Below, in pieces: positions 8,392 to 16,885 of a stretch of 54,027 nucleotides of DNA (positions within the stretch are counted from its first letter, which is position 1; each line of letters opens with the position of its first letter). Under the pieces are notes generated by a model. That model saw only the letters and a list, made by a program, of their open reading frames with translations. It did no database searches and was not told the origin of the DNA. The stretch is from Microtetraspora niveoalba (lineage in GTDB: Bacteria > Actinomycetota > Actinomycetes > Streptosporangiales > Streptosporangiaceae). The stretch spans positions 1 to 54,027 of the forward strand of contig NZ_BBYM01000016.1 of the NCBI RefSeq assembly GCF_001570405.1, read 5' to 3'. A program made the translations under genes and the position numbers.

Positions 8392-8541
8392 GGCGGTGGC
8401 GAGCGGAGCGGAGTGCGGGCGGTTGCTCCGGCGCGCGTAAGACCGTGCCCTGTACCACCGCGCCCGAGACCGCGAAGCGGGGAATCACCGGAGCGCAACT
8501 ATCACGGCGCGCCGGAGCAGCCGCCCGCCGCAGCGCAGCGG
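8392..8541 (-). repeat. MITE-like element, copy 3
   Basis: This is a third, more diverged copy of the roughly 150-bp element, in the same orientation as copy 2. It shares CTCCGGCGCGCGTAAGACCG, TGCCCTGTACCACCGCGCC, CGCGAAGCGG and the closing GGCGCGCCGGAG. Comparison with 4325-4360 suggests an empty site there: read on the minus strand, the third copy sits between GACCGCTGCGCTG and CTGCCTTTCCTAGCCG, where copy 1's neighbourhood has GACCGCTGCGCTG joined straight to CCTTCCTCGCCG. CTG on both sides could be a 3-bp target duplication. Confidence 0.65.
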
Positions 8542-8686
8542 TCACCATGCAGCGGCGAGAACCGTGCCTGGTCTCTCAGGCCACATCGAGTACACAAGCA
8601 CACGGTGCGGCCAGCCCGCCGCAGCGCAGCGGTCACCACGCAGCGGCGAGAACCGCGCCTGCTCTCTCCGGCCACATCGACTGCAC
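8528..8686 (+). repeat. Direct repeat of module C (two copies, 91-bp period)
   Basis: CCGCAGCGCAGCGGTCACCA begins at 8528, and the same sequence with one change (CCGCAGCGCAGCGGTCACCA again, then CGCAGCGG in place of TGCAGCGG) begins at 8619. Both copies continue through GCGGCGAGAACCG to GGCCACATCGA for about 66 bp. A third, inverted copy lies at 4290-4338. The second copy ends three bases before the stop of the AmiE-like gene, so the block reaches exactly to the resumed recycling cluster. Confidence 0.7.
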
Positions 8687-8688
8687 CC

Positions 8689-9816
8689 CTACCGGACCCT
8701 CCGCAGGGCCTCGGCGGCGACGGCGTGGCGCAGGTCGCGGATTCCCGGCCGGCCGCGTACGGGATGGACGTTGTTGGTCAGCAGTACGACGGTCAGGGAC
8801 CGTTCCGGGTCGACGACGAGGGACGTGCCGGTGAACCCGGAGTGGCCGTAGGCGCGGCCGAGGGGTCCGACGATGGCCGGGTCGCCGATACGCACGCCGA
8901 GCCCGTGGTCGAACGCCGCGCCCTGTACGCCGTGGTCCCGGGTCATCTCCGCGACCGTCTCGGGGCGCAGGATCGGCCCGCCTCCCGTACGGAGGGTCTC
9001 CCCGAAGCGGACGAGGTCGTCGGCGGTGGAGAACAGCCCGGCGTGCCCCGCGACCCCGCCGAGGCCGTACGCGGTCTCGTCGTGGACCTCGCCGCGGACG
9101 CAGCCGGGGCCGGGGCGGTCGGGCTGGTACTCGGTCGCGACGACGCGCGGGAGCAGCTCGGCCGGAGGGCGGTAGCAGGTGCTCGTCAGGCCGAGCGGCC
9201 CGATGACGCGGGTGCGTACGAGCTCGTCGAGGGGTGCTCCCCCGGCGAGCTCGGCGACCCGGCCCGCCGTGACCATCCCGACGTCGGAGTAGACGTAGCG
9301 CTCTCCGAGGGCGTGGGCCGGCGGCGTGGTGAGGATCAGCTCCATCCGCGCGGCGTGCGCGCCGGAGCCGTCGCCGGGGATCTCCTCGTGTGCCCGGCGG
9401 CTGGGCGGCAGGCCCGCCGTGTGGGTGAGCAGGTGCCGCAGCGTGGTCGCGGGGTGCCCGCCGTACGTCGCGGGGAGCCAGGTCGTGACGGGCTCGTCGA
9501 GACCGAGGCGGCCGTCCTCCGCGAGGGACAGGATGGCCGCCGTTGTGAACAGCTTGGTGATCGAGGCGAGGTCGAAGACCGCGTCGCGGCGGGCGGGCGG
9601 ACGTTCGTCCAGGAGCGCCTCCGTGGCTCCTGAATAACGTACGGCCTCGCCCACCGCGGCGGCGGCGACGACGGATCCCTGTACGGCGATCAGCGCGACC
9701 GCCGCCGAGCAGGCGGCCGGGACCGCCGACTCCAGGATCTCGGTGAGTCCGGCGGAGGTCTCCGGTGTGGAGACGTCGCGGATCGGACCCGCCTGAAGGT
9801 CCGGCCCGTCAGGCAC
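8689..9816 (-). CDS. amiE: Serine hydrolase of the class C beta-lactamase family, AmiE-like
   Basis: The 375-residue protein shows the family triad: S-x-x-K in DLASITKLF (S85, K88), a YSD motif in YVYSDVGMV, and HSG in YGHSGFTG. No signal peptide is evident. It starts inside the end of murQ (8-base overlap), so the two are translated together. In B. subtilis the equivalent operon gene, amiE (ybbE), encodes an exo-acting N-acetylmuramoyl-L-alanine amidase of this same fold, and that is the best hypothesis. A D,D-peptidase or esterase is possible from sequence alone. The gene symbol is by synteny. Confidence 0.75.
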   Translation of the reverse strand: MPDGPDLQAGPIRDVSTPETSAGLTEILESAVPAACSAAVALIAVQGSVVAAAAVGEAVRYSGATEALLDERPPARRDAVFDLASITKLFTTAAILSLAEDGRLGLDEPVTTWLPATYGGHPATTLRHLLTHTAGLPPSRRAHEEIPGDGSGAHAARMELILTTPPAHALGERYVYSDVGMVTAGRVAELAGGAPLDELVRTRVIGPLGLTSTCYRPPAELLPRVVATEYQPDRPGPGCVRGEVHDETAYGLGGVAGHAGLFSTADDLVRFGETLRTGGGPILRPETVAEMTRDHGVQGAAFDHGLGVRIGDPAIVGPLGRAYGHSGFTGTSLVVDPERSLTVVLLTNNVHPVRGRPGIRDLRHAVAAEALRRVR

Positions 9817-10732
9817 CGACCACTCCCCCGGACGCGGCCTGCCGGGCCGCCTCCAGGCGGTCGCCGTTGGCCTCCAGGAGGGCCCTGGCGCCGTCGGCGT
9901 CGAGATCGTGCTCGATCATGAGGACGGCGGCCTTGACCTGCCATCCGGCGGCCTCCAGGGCCGCCTGGGCGGTGTCCAGGCCCGCGCCGGTGATGTCGCC
10001 GACCATGCGGGCGGCCCGGTCGGCGAGCTTGGAGTTGGCCGCGGACACCTCGATCATCGAGTTCCCGTAGGTGCGGCCGAGCCGCACCATGGCGATCGTC
10101 GAGATCATGTTGAGGACGAGCTTCGTCGCGGTCCCGGCCTTGAGGCGGGTCGAGCCGGTCACGATCTCGGGCCCGACGATCACCTCGATCCGGTGCTGGG
10201 ACGCCGCGGAGAGCGCGGAGTCGCGGTTGCAGGACACCCCGACGGTGAGCGCGCCCCTGCGGGCGGCCTCGCCGAGGGCGCCCAGCACGTACGGCGCGCG
10301 TCCGCTGGCGGAGACCCCGACGACGGAGTCGTGCGGGCCCACCTCCTTGGCGGCGATGGCCGCGGCTCCGGCGGCGGCGTCGTCCTCGGCGCCCTCGACC
10401 GAGCGGGTCAGCGCGGGCACGCCGCCCGCGATGATGCCCTGGACGAGCTCGGGGTCGGTGCCGAAGGTGGGCGGGCATTCGGACGCGTCGAGCACGGCGA
10501 GGCGGCCGGAGGTCCCGGCCCCCACGTAGAAGAGGCGTCCCCCCTTCTTCATGCGGGCGACGATCGCGTCGATGGCGGCCGAGATCTCCGGGATCGCGGC
10601 GGCGACAGCCGTCGGGACCTTCGCGTCGGCCGCGTTCATCAGCCTGGCGACCTGCTCGGTGGGGAGCCGGTCGATCTCGCTGTAGCGCGGATCGCTCTGC
10701 TCGGTGGACAGGTCGGCGAGTGGATCAATCAT
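9809..10732 (-). CDS. murQ: N-acetylmuramic acid 6-phosphate etherase MurQ
   Basis: The 307-residue protein is of normal family length and has a SIS domain with VGAGTSGRLAVLDASECPPT. The catalytic Glu pair expected for MurQ is present as E85 in ASECPP and E116 in GAEDD. A C-terminal UBA-like helical part follows. MurQ cleaves the lactyl ether of MurNAc-6-P to GlcNAc-6-P and D-lactate in the cytoplasm. It is divergent from namZ, with 67 bp between the starts. Its substrate needs a phosphorylated MurNAc, but no MurNAc kinase or PTS is seen in the window. Confidence 0.95.
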   Translation of the reverse strand: MIDPLADLSTEQSDPRYSEIDRLPTEQVARLMNAADAKVPTAVAAAIPEISAAIDAIVARMKKGGRLFYVGAGTSGRLAVLDASECPPTFGTDPELVQGIIAGGVPALTRSVEGAEDDAAAGAAAIAAKEVGPHDSVVGVSASGRAPYVLGALGEAARRGALTVGVSCNRDSALSAASQHRIEVIVGPEIVTGSTRLKAGTATKLVLNMISTIAMVRLGRTYGNSMIEVSAANSKLADRAARMVGDITGAGLDTAQAALEAAGWQVKAAVLMIEHDLDADGARALLEANGDRLEAARQAASGGVVGA

Positions 10733-10799
10733 CTCGTTCCATGTCGCTAATTTTCACCTGATGGTTCCATTATGCAAAAATTCTTCGGAGAATGGGATC
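10733..10799. promoter_or_regulatory. Divergent murQ/namZ promoter with weak MurR-like site
   Basis: This 67-bp AT-rich gap holds GTCGCTAATTTTCA at 10743-10756. Its reverse complement, TGAAAATTAGCGAC, fits 11 of 14 positions of a degenerate consensus (TGAARGWAAGTKWC) built from the motifs at 1720, 1746 and 18814. It also has GTTCCAT twice (10736 and 10764, 28 bp apart) and ATTCT/AGAAT arms around TCGG just before namZ. A murQ promoter may be TTGCAT, 17 bp, AAAATT on the minus strand. Site calls are tentative. Confidence 0.4.
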
Positions 10800-11963
10800 A
10801 TGTCACACGTACGAACCGGTGCCGAGCGGCTCGCGAACGATCCCGGACTCCTGCCCGGGGGCCGGATCGGTCTCATCACCAACCCCACCGGGGTTCTTCC
10901 CGATCTGACCCCGACCGCCACGGCGCTGGTGGCGGCGGGTGTCCCGCTGACCGCGCTGTTCGGTCCCGAGCACGGGATCCACGGCACGGCGCAGGCGGGC
11001 TTCGGCGAGGACGCGGGCGTGGACCCGGCGACCGGGCTCCCGGTCCTCGACACGTACGGCAGGAGCGGCGACGCCCTGGACGCCCTGGTGGCGGCATCGG
11101 GCGTGGACACGCTCGTCTTCGACATCGCCGACGTGGGGACACGCTTCTACACCTTCGTGTGGACGATGCACGACCTCATGGCGTCGGCGAGCAGGCTGGG
11201 GGTGCGCTTCGCGGTGCTCGACCGGCCCAACCCGCTCGGCGGCACCCGCGCCGAGGGTCCGGCGCTGGATCCCGCCTGCGCCAGTTTCGTGGGCCGGGCG
11301 CCCGTGCCGATCAGGCACGGGCTGACCATGGGCGAGCTGGCGCTCCTCCTGAACGAGTCGATCGGCGCCGATCTCACCGTGGTCGTGATGGAGGGCTGGC
11401 GGCGTTCCATGCGCTTCGCCGCCACCGGCCTGCCGTGGATCATGCCGTCGGTGAACATGCCGACCCCGACGACCGCGCTGGTCTACCCGGGGACCGGCCT
11501 GGTCGAGGGCACGACCGCGTCCGAGGGCCGGGGAACCACCCGGCCGTTCGAGCTGGTCGGCGCGCCCTGGCTCGACGGGGGCTTCGCCGCCGAGCTGAAC
11601 GGGCTCGGCCTGCCCGGCGTGCGCTTCCGCGACACCTGGTTCACCCCGGCGTTCCACAAGCACGCCGGGACGCCCGTACGCGGGGTCCAGGTGCACGTGA
11701 CCGACGCGGAGGCGTTCCAGCCGGTGCTGACCGGGGTGTCGATCCTGTACCTGCTCCGCGCCCGGCGCCCGGACGAGTTCGCCTGGACGACCGCGGACCC
11801 GGCCGGGACCGGGGTCGAGGGCGGGCGGAACTACATCGACCTGCTGTGGGGCTCCCCGTCGCTGCGCGAGCGGATGGACGCGGGGAAGGATCCCCGCGAC
11901 CTGTGCCCCTCCCCCGGCCACCCGGAGTCCTGGCTGTACGGCGGCAAGCTGCTCTACCCGTGA
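10800..11963 (+). CDS. namZ: Exo-beta-N-acetylmuramidase NamZ (GH171, DUF1343)
   Basis: The 387-residue product starts at ATG 10800 behind GGAG. It contains the family landmarks LITNPTG, LFGPEHGI (about 54-61, with the conserved Glu), RFYTFVWTMHDLM, VLDRPNPLGG, PSVNMPTP and GTGLVEGTTASEGRGTTRP. NamZ releases terminal MurNAc from glycan fragments. The B. subtilis enzyme is secreted, but no signal peptide is visible here, which suggests intracellular processing of imported saccharides, like NagZ. It converges on the GNAT gene with only 10 bp between stop codons. Confidence 0.92.
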   Translation: MSHVRTGAERLANDPGLLPGGRIGLITNPTGVLPDLTPTATALVAAGVPLTALFGPEHGIHGTAQAGFGEDAGVDPATGLPVLDTYGRSGDALDALVAASGVDTLVFDIADVGTRFYTFVWTMHDLMASASRLGVRFAVLDRPNPLGGTRAEGPALDPACASFVGRAPVPIRHGLTMGELALLLNESIGADLTVVVMEGWRRSMRFAATGLPWIMPSVNMPTPTTALVYPGTGLVEGTTASEGRGTTRPFELVGAPWLDGGFAAELNGLGLPGVRFRDTWFTPAFHKHAGTPVRGVQVHVTDAEAFQPVLTGVSILYLLRARRPDEFAWTTADPAGTGVEGGRNYIDLLWGSPSLRERMDAGKDPRDLCPSPGHPESWLYGGKLLYP

Positions 11964-11973
11964 CATCCGGCCG

Positions 11974-12861
11974 TCACCGCAGGTCCCGGCGGTAGAGCCA
12001 GAAGACACGCTCGGCCCGGGCCCCCACCACGCCGGAGTAGAACCGCAGGGGGCCCACCCAGGAGATCTGGGCGTCGGCCAGGCCCGCGGCGCGCATCTCC
12101 GCCAGGCAGCGGCGCAGCAGCACGCCGCCGACGCCGAGCCCGCGCGCGGCGGGTGCGGTGCCCATGGGGCCGAACCAGGCGGGCCTGGCCCCCCACGCGG
12201 CGAAGCCGATGATCTCGCCGTCGAGGGACGCGTAGTGGAGGCCGGTGGCCTCCTCGGCCTCCCAGGCCCAGCTCTCGTTCCACTCGCCGCGGACGAACGC
12301 CGTCACGGCGTCCCGCTCGCCGGACCCCGCCGCGTGTACGGCGACGCCCTTGCCGGCCAGCCGCTCGACGTCGTCGGCGAGCGACCGCTCGTCCAGGGCG
12401 ACGCCGGACAGGTCGGCGGTCATGTTCCAGGCGACCCGCTCCTGCTCGTAGCCGAGTGACTCGACCAGGCAGGCGGCGGCGGTGTAGCGGACGTCGATGC
12501 CGGGCCAGGCGTAGCACGGCGGGTTGCCGGAGACCCGTACGGTGCCGACGCCCTCGCCGCGCAGCCACTCCTCCGCCGCCCTGACCAGCGCCCGCCCGCG
12601 TCCGGCGCCCCGGGCTTCGGGGTGGACGGCGAGCAGGTCGATGTGCCCGACCGACGGGTCGCGGGTGGAGACGGAGGCGAGGACGGCGCCGTCGAGGTCG
12701 CCGGTCGCGAGCGCGGTCCAGCGGCGGTCCGCCGGGGGCGAGGCGAGCCGGGCGACCAGCCGCGGCGCCTCGGCCGCGTCGAGGGTGAGCGCGGCGGCGG
12801 CCAGCTCGCCGAGAGCCGCGACGTCCCCCGACGCGTCGCGGATCCCCCAGGCGGCGGTCAC
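11974..12861 (-). CDS. Tandem GNAT-domain acetyltransferase
   Basis: The 295-residue protein starts at GTG 12861, overlapping the oppF stop as GTGA. Two GNAT acetyl-CoA folds are visible: IDLLAVHPEARGAGRGRALV in the N-terminal half and TAPAARGLGVGGVLLRRCL in the C-terminal half, both with the Q/R-x-x-G-x-G/A type loop. It is the last gene of the importer operon, so an amino-sugar, amino acid or peptide acceptor is plausible, but the substrate is not known. Confidence 0.8.
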   Translation of the reverse strand: MTAAWGIRDASGDVAALGELAAAALTLDAAEAPRLVARLASPPADRRWTALATGDLDGAVLASVSTRDPSVGHIDLLAVHPEARGAGRGRALVRAAEEWLRGEGVGTVRVSGNPPCYAWPGIDVRYTAAACLVESLGYEQERVAWNMTADLSGVALDERSLADDVERLAGKGVAVHAAGSGERDAVTAFVRGEWNESWAWEAEEATGLHYASLDGEIIGFAAWGARPAWFGPMGTAPAARGLGVGGVLLRRCLAEMRAAGLADAQISWVGPLRFYSGVVGARAERVFWLYRRDLR

Positions 12862-13868
12862 AGCCGCACCGCCGGGGTGGCGACGACGCTGCGCCGCTGC
12901 GGGTGGAAGCAGGCGTGCTCCTGGGCGGTGCCGCCGTCGTGCCCGAGGACGGGCCGCTCCGACTCGCACCGGTCGGTGCGGAACGGGCATCGGGCTGCGA
13001 ACAGGCAGCCGGTGTCCGGCCGGCCCGCGTCGATGGCCTCGGTGGGGACGACCCGCTCGGCGCCGGGGGCTTCCAGCCCGTGCAGCACCGGGATGGCCGA
13101 CAGCAGCGACTGCGTGTACGGGTGGACCGGGTCGGAGATGATCGTCTCCACCGGGCCGCGCTCGACGACCTGGCCCCGGTAGATCACGTACAGCTCGCCG
13201 TCCAGGCCGATGTAGCGCGCGGTGGCCACGTCGTGGGTGATGAACAGCACGCTGACGCCGAGCCGGTCGCGCAGGTCCTTGAGCAGGGCCAGGATGCCGA
13301 GCCGCAGCGACACGTCGATCATCGAGGTGGCCTCGTCGGCGACGAGCATGTCCGGGTCGACGGTGAGGGCGCGGGCGATGACCACGCGCTGACGCATGCC
13401 TCCGGAGAGCTGGTGCGGGTAGCGCGGCAGCACGTAGCCGGGGTCGAGCCCGACGAGGCCGAGCAGTTCCTCGGCCCGCTCGTCCATCCAGGAGCGCGGG
13501 CGGCCGGTCTGCTTGGCCCGCAGGCTCAGCGGCGCGTCCAGCGTCTGGTGGATGGTCCGCGCCGGGTTGAGCGCGGAGTACGGGTCCTGGTGGATGAGCT
13601 GGACCCGCCGGAAGTGCGGCTGGCGCTGCTTGGGACGCAGCGACGACATCGGGACGCCGTCGATGACGATCTCGCCGGAGTCGTAGCTCTCCAGGCCGGC
13701 GAGGATGCGGCCGAGGGTGGTCTTGCCGCATCCGGACTCGCCGATGAACGAGACCGCGCCGCCCTTCTCGATGGAGAAGTCGACACCGCGCAGCGCCGGG
13801 ACGTCCCGGGCGCCGAGCATGCCGCCCCGCTGGCGGAACGTCTTGGTGATGCCCTTGCCGGTGATCAC
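12858..13868 (-). CDS. oppF: Peptide ABC transporter ATPase (OppF/DppF type)
   Basis: The 336-residue ATPase has Walker A GESGCGKTT, signature LSGGMRQRV and the C-terminal Cys-rich oligopeptide motif CLFAARCPFRTDRC typical of Opp/Dpp ATPases. Walker B reads MLVADEATSMID where the family has ADEPTSALD; the catalytic Glu is kept but the Pro is lost, which is unusual. It energises the importer with the OppD-like partner upstream and overlaps both neighbours by four bases. Muropeptide uptake is inferred from the recycling genes around it. Confidence 0.9.
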   Translation of the reverse strand: MITGKGITKTFRQRGGMLGARDVPALRGVDFSIEKGGAVSFIGESGCGKTTLGRILAGLESYDSGEIVIDGVPMSSLRPKQRQPHFRRVQLIHQDPYSALNPARTIHQTLDAPLSLRAKQTGRPRSWMDERAEELLGLVGLDPGYVLPRYPHQLSGGMRQRVVIARALTVDPDMLVADEATSMIDVSLRLGILALLKDLRDRLGVSVLFITHDVATARYIGLDGELYVIYRGQVVERGPVETIISDPVHPYTQSLLSAIPVLHGLEAPGAERVVPTEAIDAGRPDTGCLFAARCPFRTDRCESERPVLGHDGGTAQEHACFHPQRRSVVATPAVRL

Positions 13869-14932
13869 GCCTGCTCCTCCCCTCTCACGGGTCCTGTGGT
13901 GACGGTCTCCTTCTCCGGCTCCTCCGCCGGCTCACTCTCCGGCTCCCGCTCGCCGGCCTCCGCGTGGCAGGCCACGATCCGGGGGCCGATGGTGAGCACG
14001 GGCGGCTCGCCGGTCTCGCACACGTCCATCCGGACGGCGCAGCGCTCCCGGAACACGCACCCGTCGGGCGGGATCGTGCCGAGGGTCGGGGGGCGGCCGG
14101 GCAGCGCCCTTGCCTCGTCGATGTCGCCGACGAGGCGCGGGATGGCCTGCAGCAGGCCCCGCGTGTACGGGTGCTTGGGCGCGCCCAGCACCTCCCGGGT
14201 GGGGCCCTGCTCGACCAGGCGCCCGCCGTACATGACGGCGAGCCGGTCGGCGATCTCGGCGACGACGCCGAGGTCGTGCGTGATGACGAGCGTGGTGAGA
14301 CCGCGCTCCTCGTGGACCTCGCGGATGATCCGCAGGATGGTCGCCTGGGTGATCATGTCGAGAGCCGTGGTGGGCTCGTCCAGGACGACGATGTGGGCGT
14401 TGAGCACCAGCGCGAGCATGATGCCGACGCGCTGGCGCATCCCGCCGGACAGCTCGTGCTGGTGGGAGTCGAGAACTCGCGCGCCGTCCATGCCCATCCG
14501 GTCGAGCAGGCTGCGCGCCTCCTTGACCAGGCCGGGCAGGTCGTCGACGTCGTGCGAGCGGCCCAGGTCGAGGAGCTGCTTGCCGACCGTCTTGAGCGGG
14601 TTGAGCGAGTTCTGCGCGGCCTGGAAGACGTAGCCGACGTGCCGGCCGCGCGCCTTGCGCAGGTTGTCGCCGGTCAGGGAGACCACGTCGCCGAGACCGT
14701 CGATCTCGACCGAGCCGGAGCTGATCCGGCCGGGCGGCTGCACGGCGTTCAGCAGCGACAGGGCCAGGGTGGACTTGCCCGAGCCGGACTCGCCGACCAC
14801 GCCGGTGATCGTGCCGGGCACGAGCTCCAGGTCGACGCCCCGGACGGCGGGCAGCTCGCCCGCCTGGGTGCGGTAGACGACGGACAGGTCGCTGATGCGG
14901 ACGCCCGGCGCCCTCTTGTCAGTCACGGACAC
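13865..14932 (-). CDS. oppD: Peptide ABC transporter ATPase (OppD/DppD type)
   Basis: The 355-residue protein has Walker [11 protein letters not shown]-loop VFQAAQNSLNPL, signature LSGGMRQRV, Walker [12 protein letters not shown] and the C-terminal CVFRERCAVRMDVC oligopeptide motif. The tail (about 325-355) is very Glu/Pro-rich. GTG 14932 is the start used; a GTG two codons later is also possible. It lies 3 bp after the oppC stop and overlaps oppF by four bases, so the two ATPases are coupled. Confidence 0.9.
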   Translation of the reverse strand: MSVTDKRAPGVRISDLSVVYRTQAGELPAVRGVDLELVPGTITGVVGESGSGKSTLALSLLNAVQPPGRISSGSVEIDGLGDVVSLTGDNLRKARGRHVGYVFQAAQNSLNPLKTVGKQLLDLGRSHDVDDLPGLVKEARSLLDRMGMDGARVLDSHQHELSGGMRQRVGIMLALVLNAHIVVLDEPTTALDMITQATILRIIREVHEERGLTTLVITHDLGVVAEIADRLAVMYGGRLVEQGPTREVLGAPKHPYTRGLLQAIPRLVGDIDEARALPGRPPTLGTIPPDGCVFRERCAVRMDVCETGEPPVLTIGPRIVACHAEAGEREPESEPAEEPEKETVTTGPVRGEEQA

Positions 14933-14935
14933 CGG

Positions 14936-15844
14936 TCACTCCTCACGCAGGCGGGGGTTGAAGATCTCGTCCATGGCGTCGACGACGAGCACGATGCCCA
15001 GGGTGAGCAGCAGGATCGCCAGCAGCGGCGCCAGAAGGTAGGGCAGGGCGGCGGTCGTGGTCAGCGCGCCGCCCCCGAACACGGCGAGGTTGAGCATCAC
15101 GCCCCAGTTGTTGGCCTCGAACGGCAGGACGCCGAGGAAGAAGAGGCCGACCTGCGCGTACACAGCGCCGGTGACCGCGATGAGCATGTTCATCGCGATG
15201 TACGGGGCCATGCTGGGCAGCAGTTCCCTGCCGATGATGTGCGTCGTGGACAGGCCGAGCCCCCGCGCCGCCTCGACGAAGCCGCGCTCGCGCAGCGAGA
15301 GGGTCTGGGAGCGCACCGCGCGGGCGACGCCGCCCCAGCCGAGCAGGCCGAGCACGAGGCCCATCTCGATGGCGCTGGTGAACTTCCAGATCGTGGACAG
15401 CACGAGCAGCAGCGGCAGGCCGGGGATGGTCAGCTTCATGTCGGTGATCCGCATGAGGACGGAGTCCCAGCGGCCGCGCCTGAAGCCGGCGAACAGCCCG
15501 ATGCCCGCGCCCAGCACGACCGTGATCACCGCGGTGACCAGGCCGGTCAGCAGGACGTACCGCGAGCCGGTGACGACGAGGGCGAGCACGTCGGTGCCCT
15601 CGAAGTCGGTGCCGAACGGGTGCGCCCAGCTCGGCGAGGCGTACAGCGCGTTCGTGTCGCGCGGGAGCCTCTCGGGGTAGAGCATCGGCCCGAAGATCCC
15701 CATGAAGGCGAACCCGGCCATGATGACCACGCCGGCCATCCGGCTGGGCTTGCGCTTCATGACCCGCCAGACACCGCGCCAGAAGTTGCGGCGCAGGGCG
15801 GACGAGGCGCTGCGCGCCTCCGGCATGATCGTGGTCGCGGTCAT
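14936..15844 (-). CDS. oppC: Peptide ABC transporter permease (OppC/DppC type)
   Basis: This is a 302-residue inner-membrane permease with an N-terminal anchor helix (MAGVVIMAGFAFMGIFGPM) and five further hydrophobic segments. The HPFGTDFEGTDVLA region is typical of DppC, and the EAA loop is FVEAARGLGLSTTHIIGRELLP. It pairs with OppB, whose stop overlaps its start by four bases. Substrate specificity depends on the lipoprotein encoded upstream. Confidence 0.9.
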   Translation of the reverse strand: MTATTIMPEARSASSALRRNFWRGVWRVMKRKPSRMAGVVIMAGFAFMGIFGPMLYPERLPRDTNALYASPSWAHPFGTDFEGTDVLALVVTGSRYVLLTGLVTAVITVVLGAGIGLFAGFRRGRWDSVLMRITDMKLTIPGLPLLLVLSTIWKFTSAIEMGLVLGLLGWGGVARAVRSQTLSLRERGFVEAARGLGLSTTHIIGRELLPSMAPYIAMNMLIAVTGAVYAQVGLFFLGVLPFEANNWGVMLNLAVFGGGALTTTAALPYLLAPLLAILLLTLGIVLVVDAMDEIFNPRLREE

Positions 15845-16881
15845 GCCGCCTCACCTCCGCTTCTGACCCGGGGGTCGATGACGGTGTACAGCAGGTCGGC
15901 CGCGATGTTCGCGATGATGATCGCCACCGTGATGAGCAGGAAGGCCCCGCCCATCAGGGCGTAGTCGCGCCCGGTGATGCTGTCGATGAGCATCAGGCCG
16001 AGCCCCGGATAGTTGAAGATCCGCTCGATGAAGATGGCCCCGCCGAACAGCAGGCCCAGCGACAGCGCGAGGATCGTGAACAGGGGCAGGATCGCGTTGC
16101 GCGCGATGTACCTGAAGATGATCGAGCGCTTCATCCCGCGCAGCTCGGCGGCGAGGATGAAGTCGTCGCCGAGCACGGTGACCACGCTGGACTTCATGGC
16201 CAGGATCCAGCCGCCGTAGCTCGCCAGCGCGTACGTCACCACGGGGAGCGTGGCGTGCTGGACCAGCGAGCCGATGTAGCCGGCGTTGAGTCCGGGCTCG
16301 AACATGATGTCGGCCGTTCCTCCCGCGGGGAGGATGGGGATCAGCGTGGTGAAGATCGCGCCGAGGAGCAGCGCCAGCACGTACTGCGGCACGCCGTGCA
16401 GCAGCGATCCGGAGATCGCGAGCAGGTCGCCGAGCTTGCCCTGGCGCTTGATCGCGGCGTAGACCCCGAGGATGATGCCGACGACGAAGCTCAGCAGCGT
16501 GCCGGCGAGCACCGGGATCAGCGTCCACTTGGCCGCGGACATGAGCACGGTGCTCACGCCGGTGCCCGGCACGGTGAGCGACTGGCCGAGGTCGAGCCGG
16601 GCCAGCCCCTTCATGTAGTCGAGGTACTGCTCCCACATGCTGCCGGTCGGCATGAAGCCGTACAGGACGTTGACCGCCTGCTGGGCCGCCTCGGGCGACA
16701 TGCCCTGCTCGACGAGCTTCTCGTACTTGGCCGCCATGGGGTCACCGGGAATGTTCCTGATGATCAGGAAACTGATCGTGGTGACCACCAGGATCATGAC
16801 GAGCCCGCGGGCCAGATGGCCCGCGAGCCGCCGCACGACGGCGATTCCCCCGGTGCGTCCCGGGACCCCGATGAGCGTCAT
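15841..16881 (-). CDS. oppB: Peptide ABC transporter permease (OppB/DppB type)
   Basis: The 346-residue permease has the OppB-type start (LARGLVMILVVTTISFLIIRNIPGDP), a periplasmic loop, five more membrane helices and an EAA-type loop near LAAELRGMKRSIIFRYIARN. The family permease ending, YTVIDPRVR, is present. It lies 4 bp after the lipoprotein gene in the same operon. Confidence 0.9.
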   Translation of the reverse strand: MTLIGVPGRTGGIAVVRRLAGHLARGLVMILVVTTISFLIIRNIPGDPMAAKYEKLVEQGMSPEAAQQAVNVLYGFMPTGSMWEQYLDYMKGLARLDLGQSLTVPGTGVSTVLMSAAKWTLIPVLAGTLLSFVVGIILGVYAAIKRQGKLGDLLAISGSLLHGVPQYVLALLLGAIFTTLIPILPAGGTADIMFEPGLNAGYIGSLVQHATLPVVTYALASYGGWILAMKSSVVTVLGDDFILAAELRGMKRSIIFRYIARNAILPLFTILALSLGLLFGGAIFIERIFNYPGLGLMLIDSITGRDYALMGGAFLLITVAIIIANIAADLLYTVIDPRVRSGGEAA

Positions 16882-16885
16882 GAAC

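Noticed and set aside
12235-12459. Small plus-strand ORFs inside the GNAT gene
   Set aside because: They are opposite to a clear GNAT protein and lack ribosome sites.
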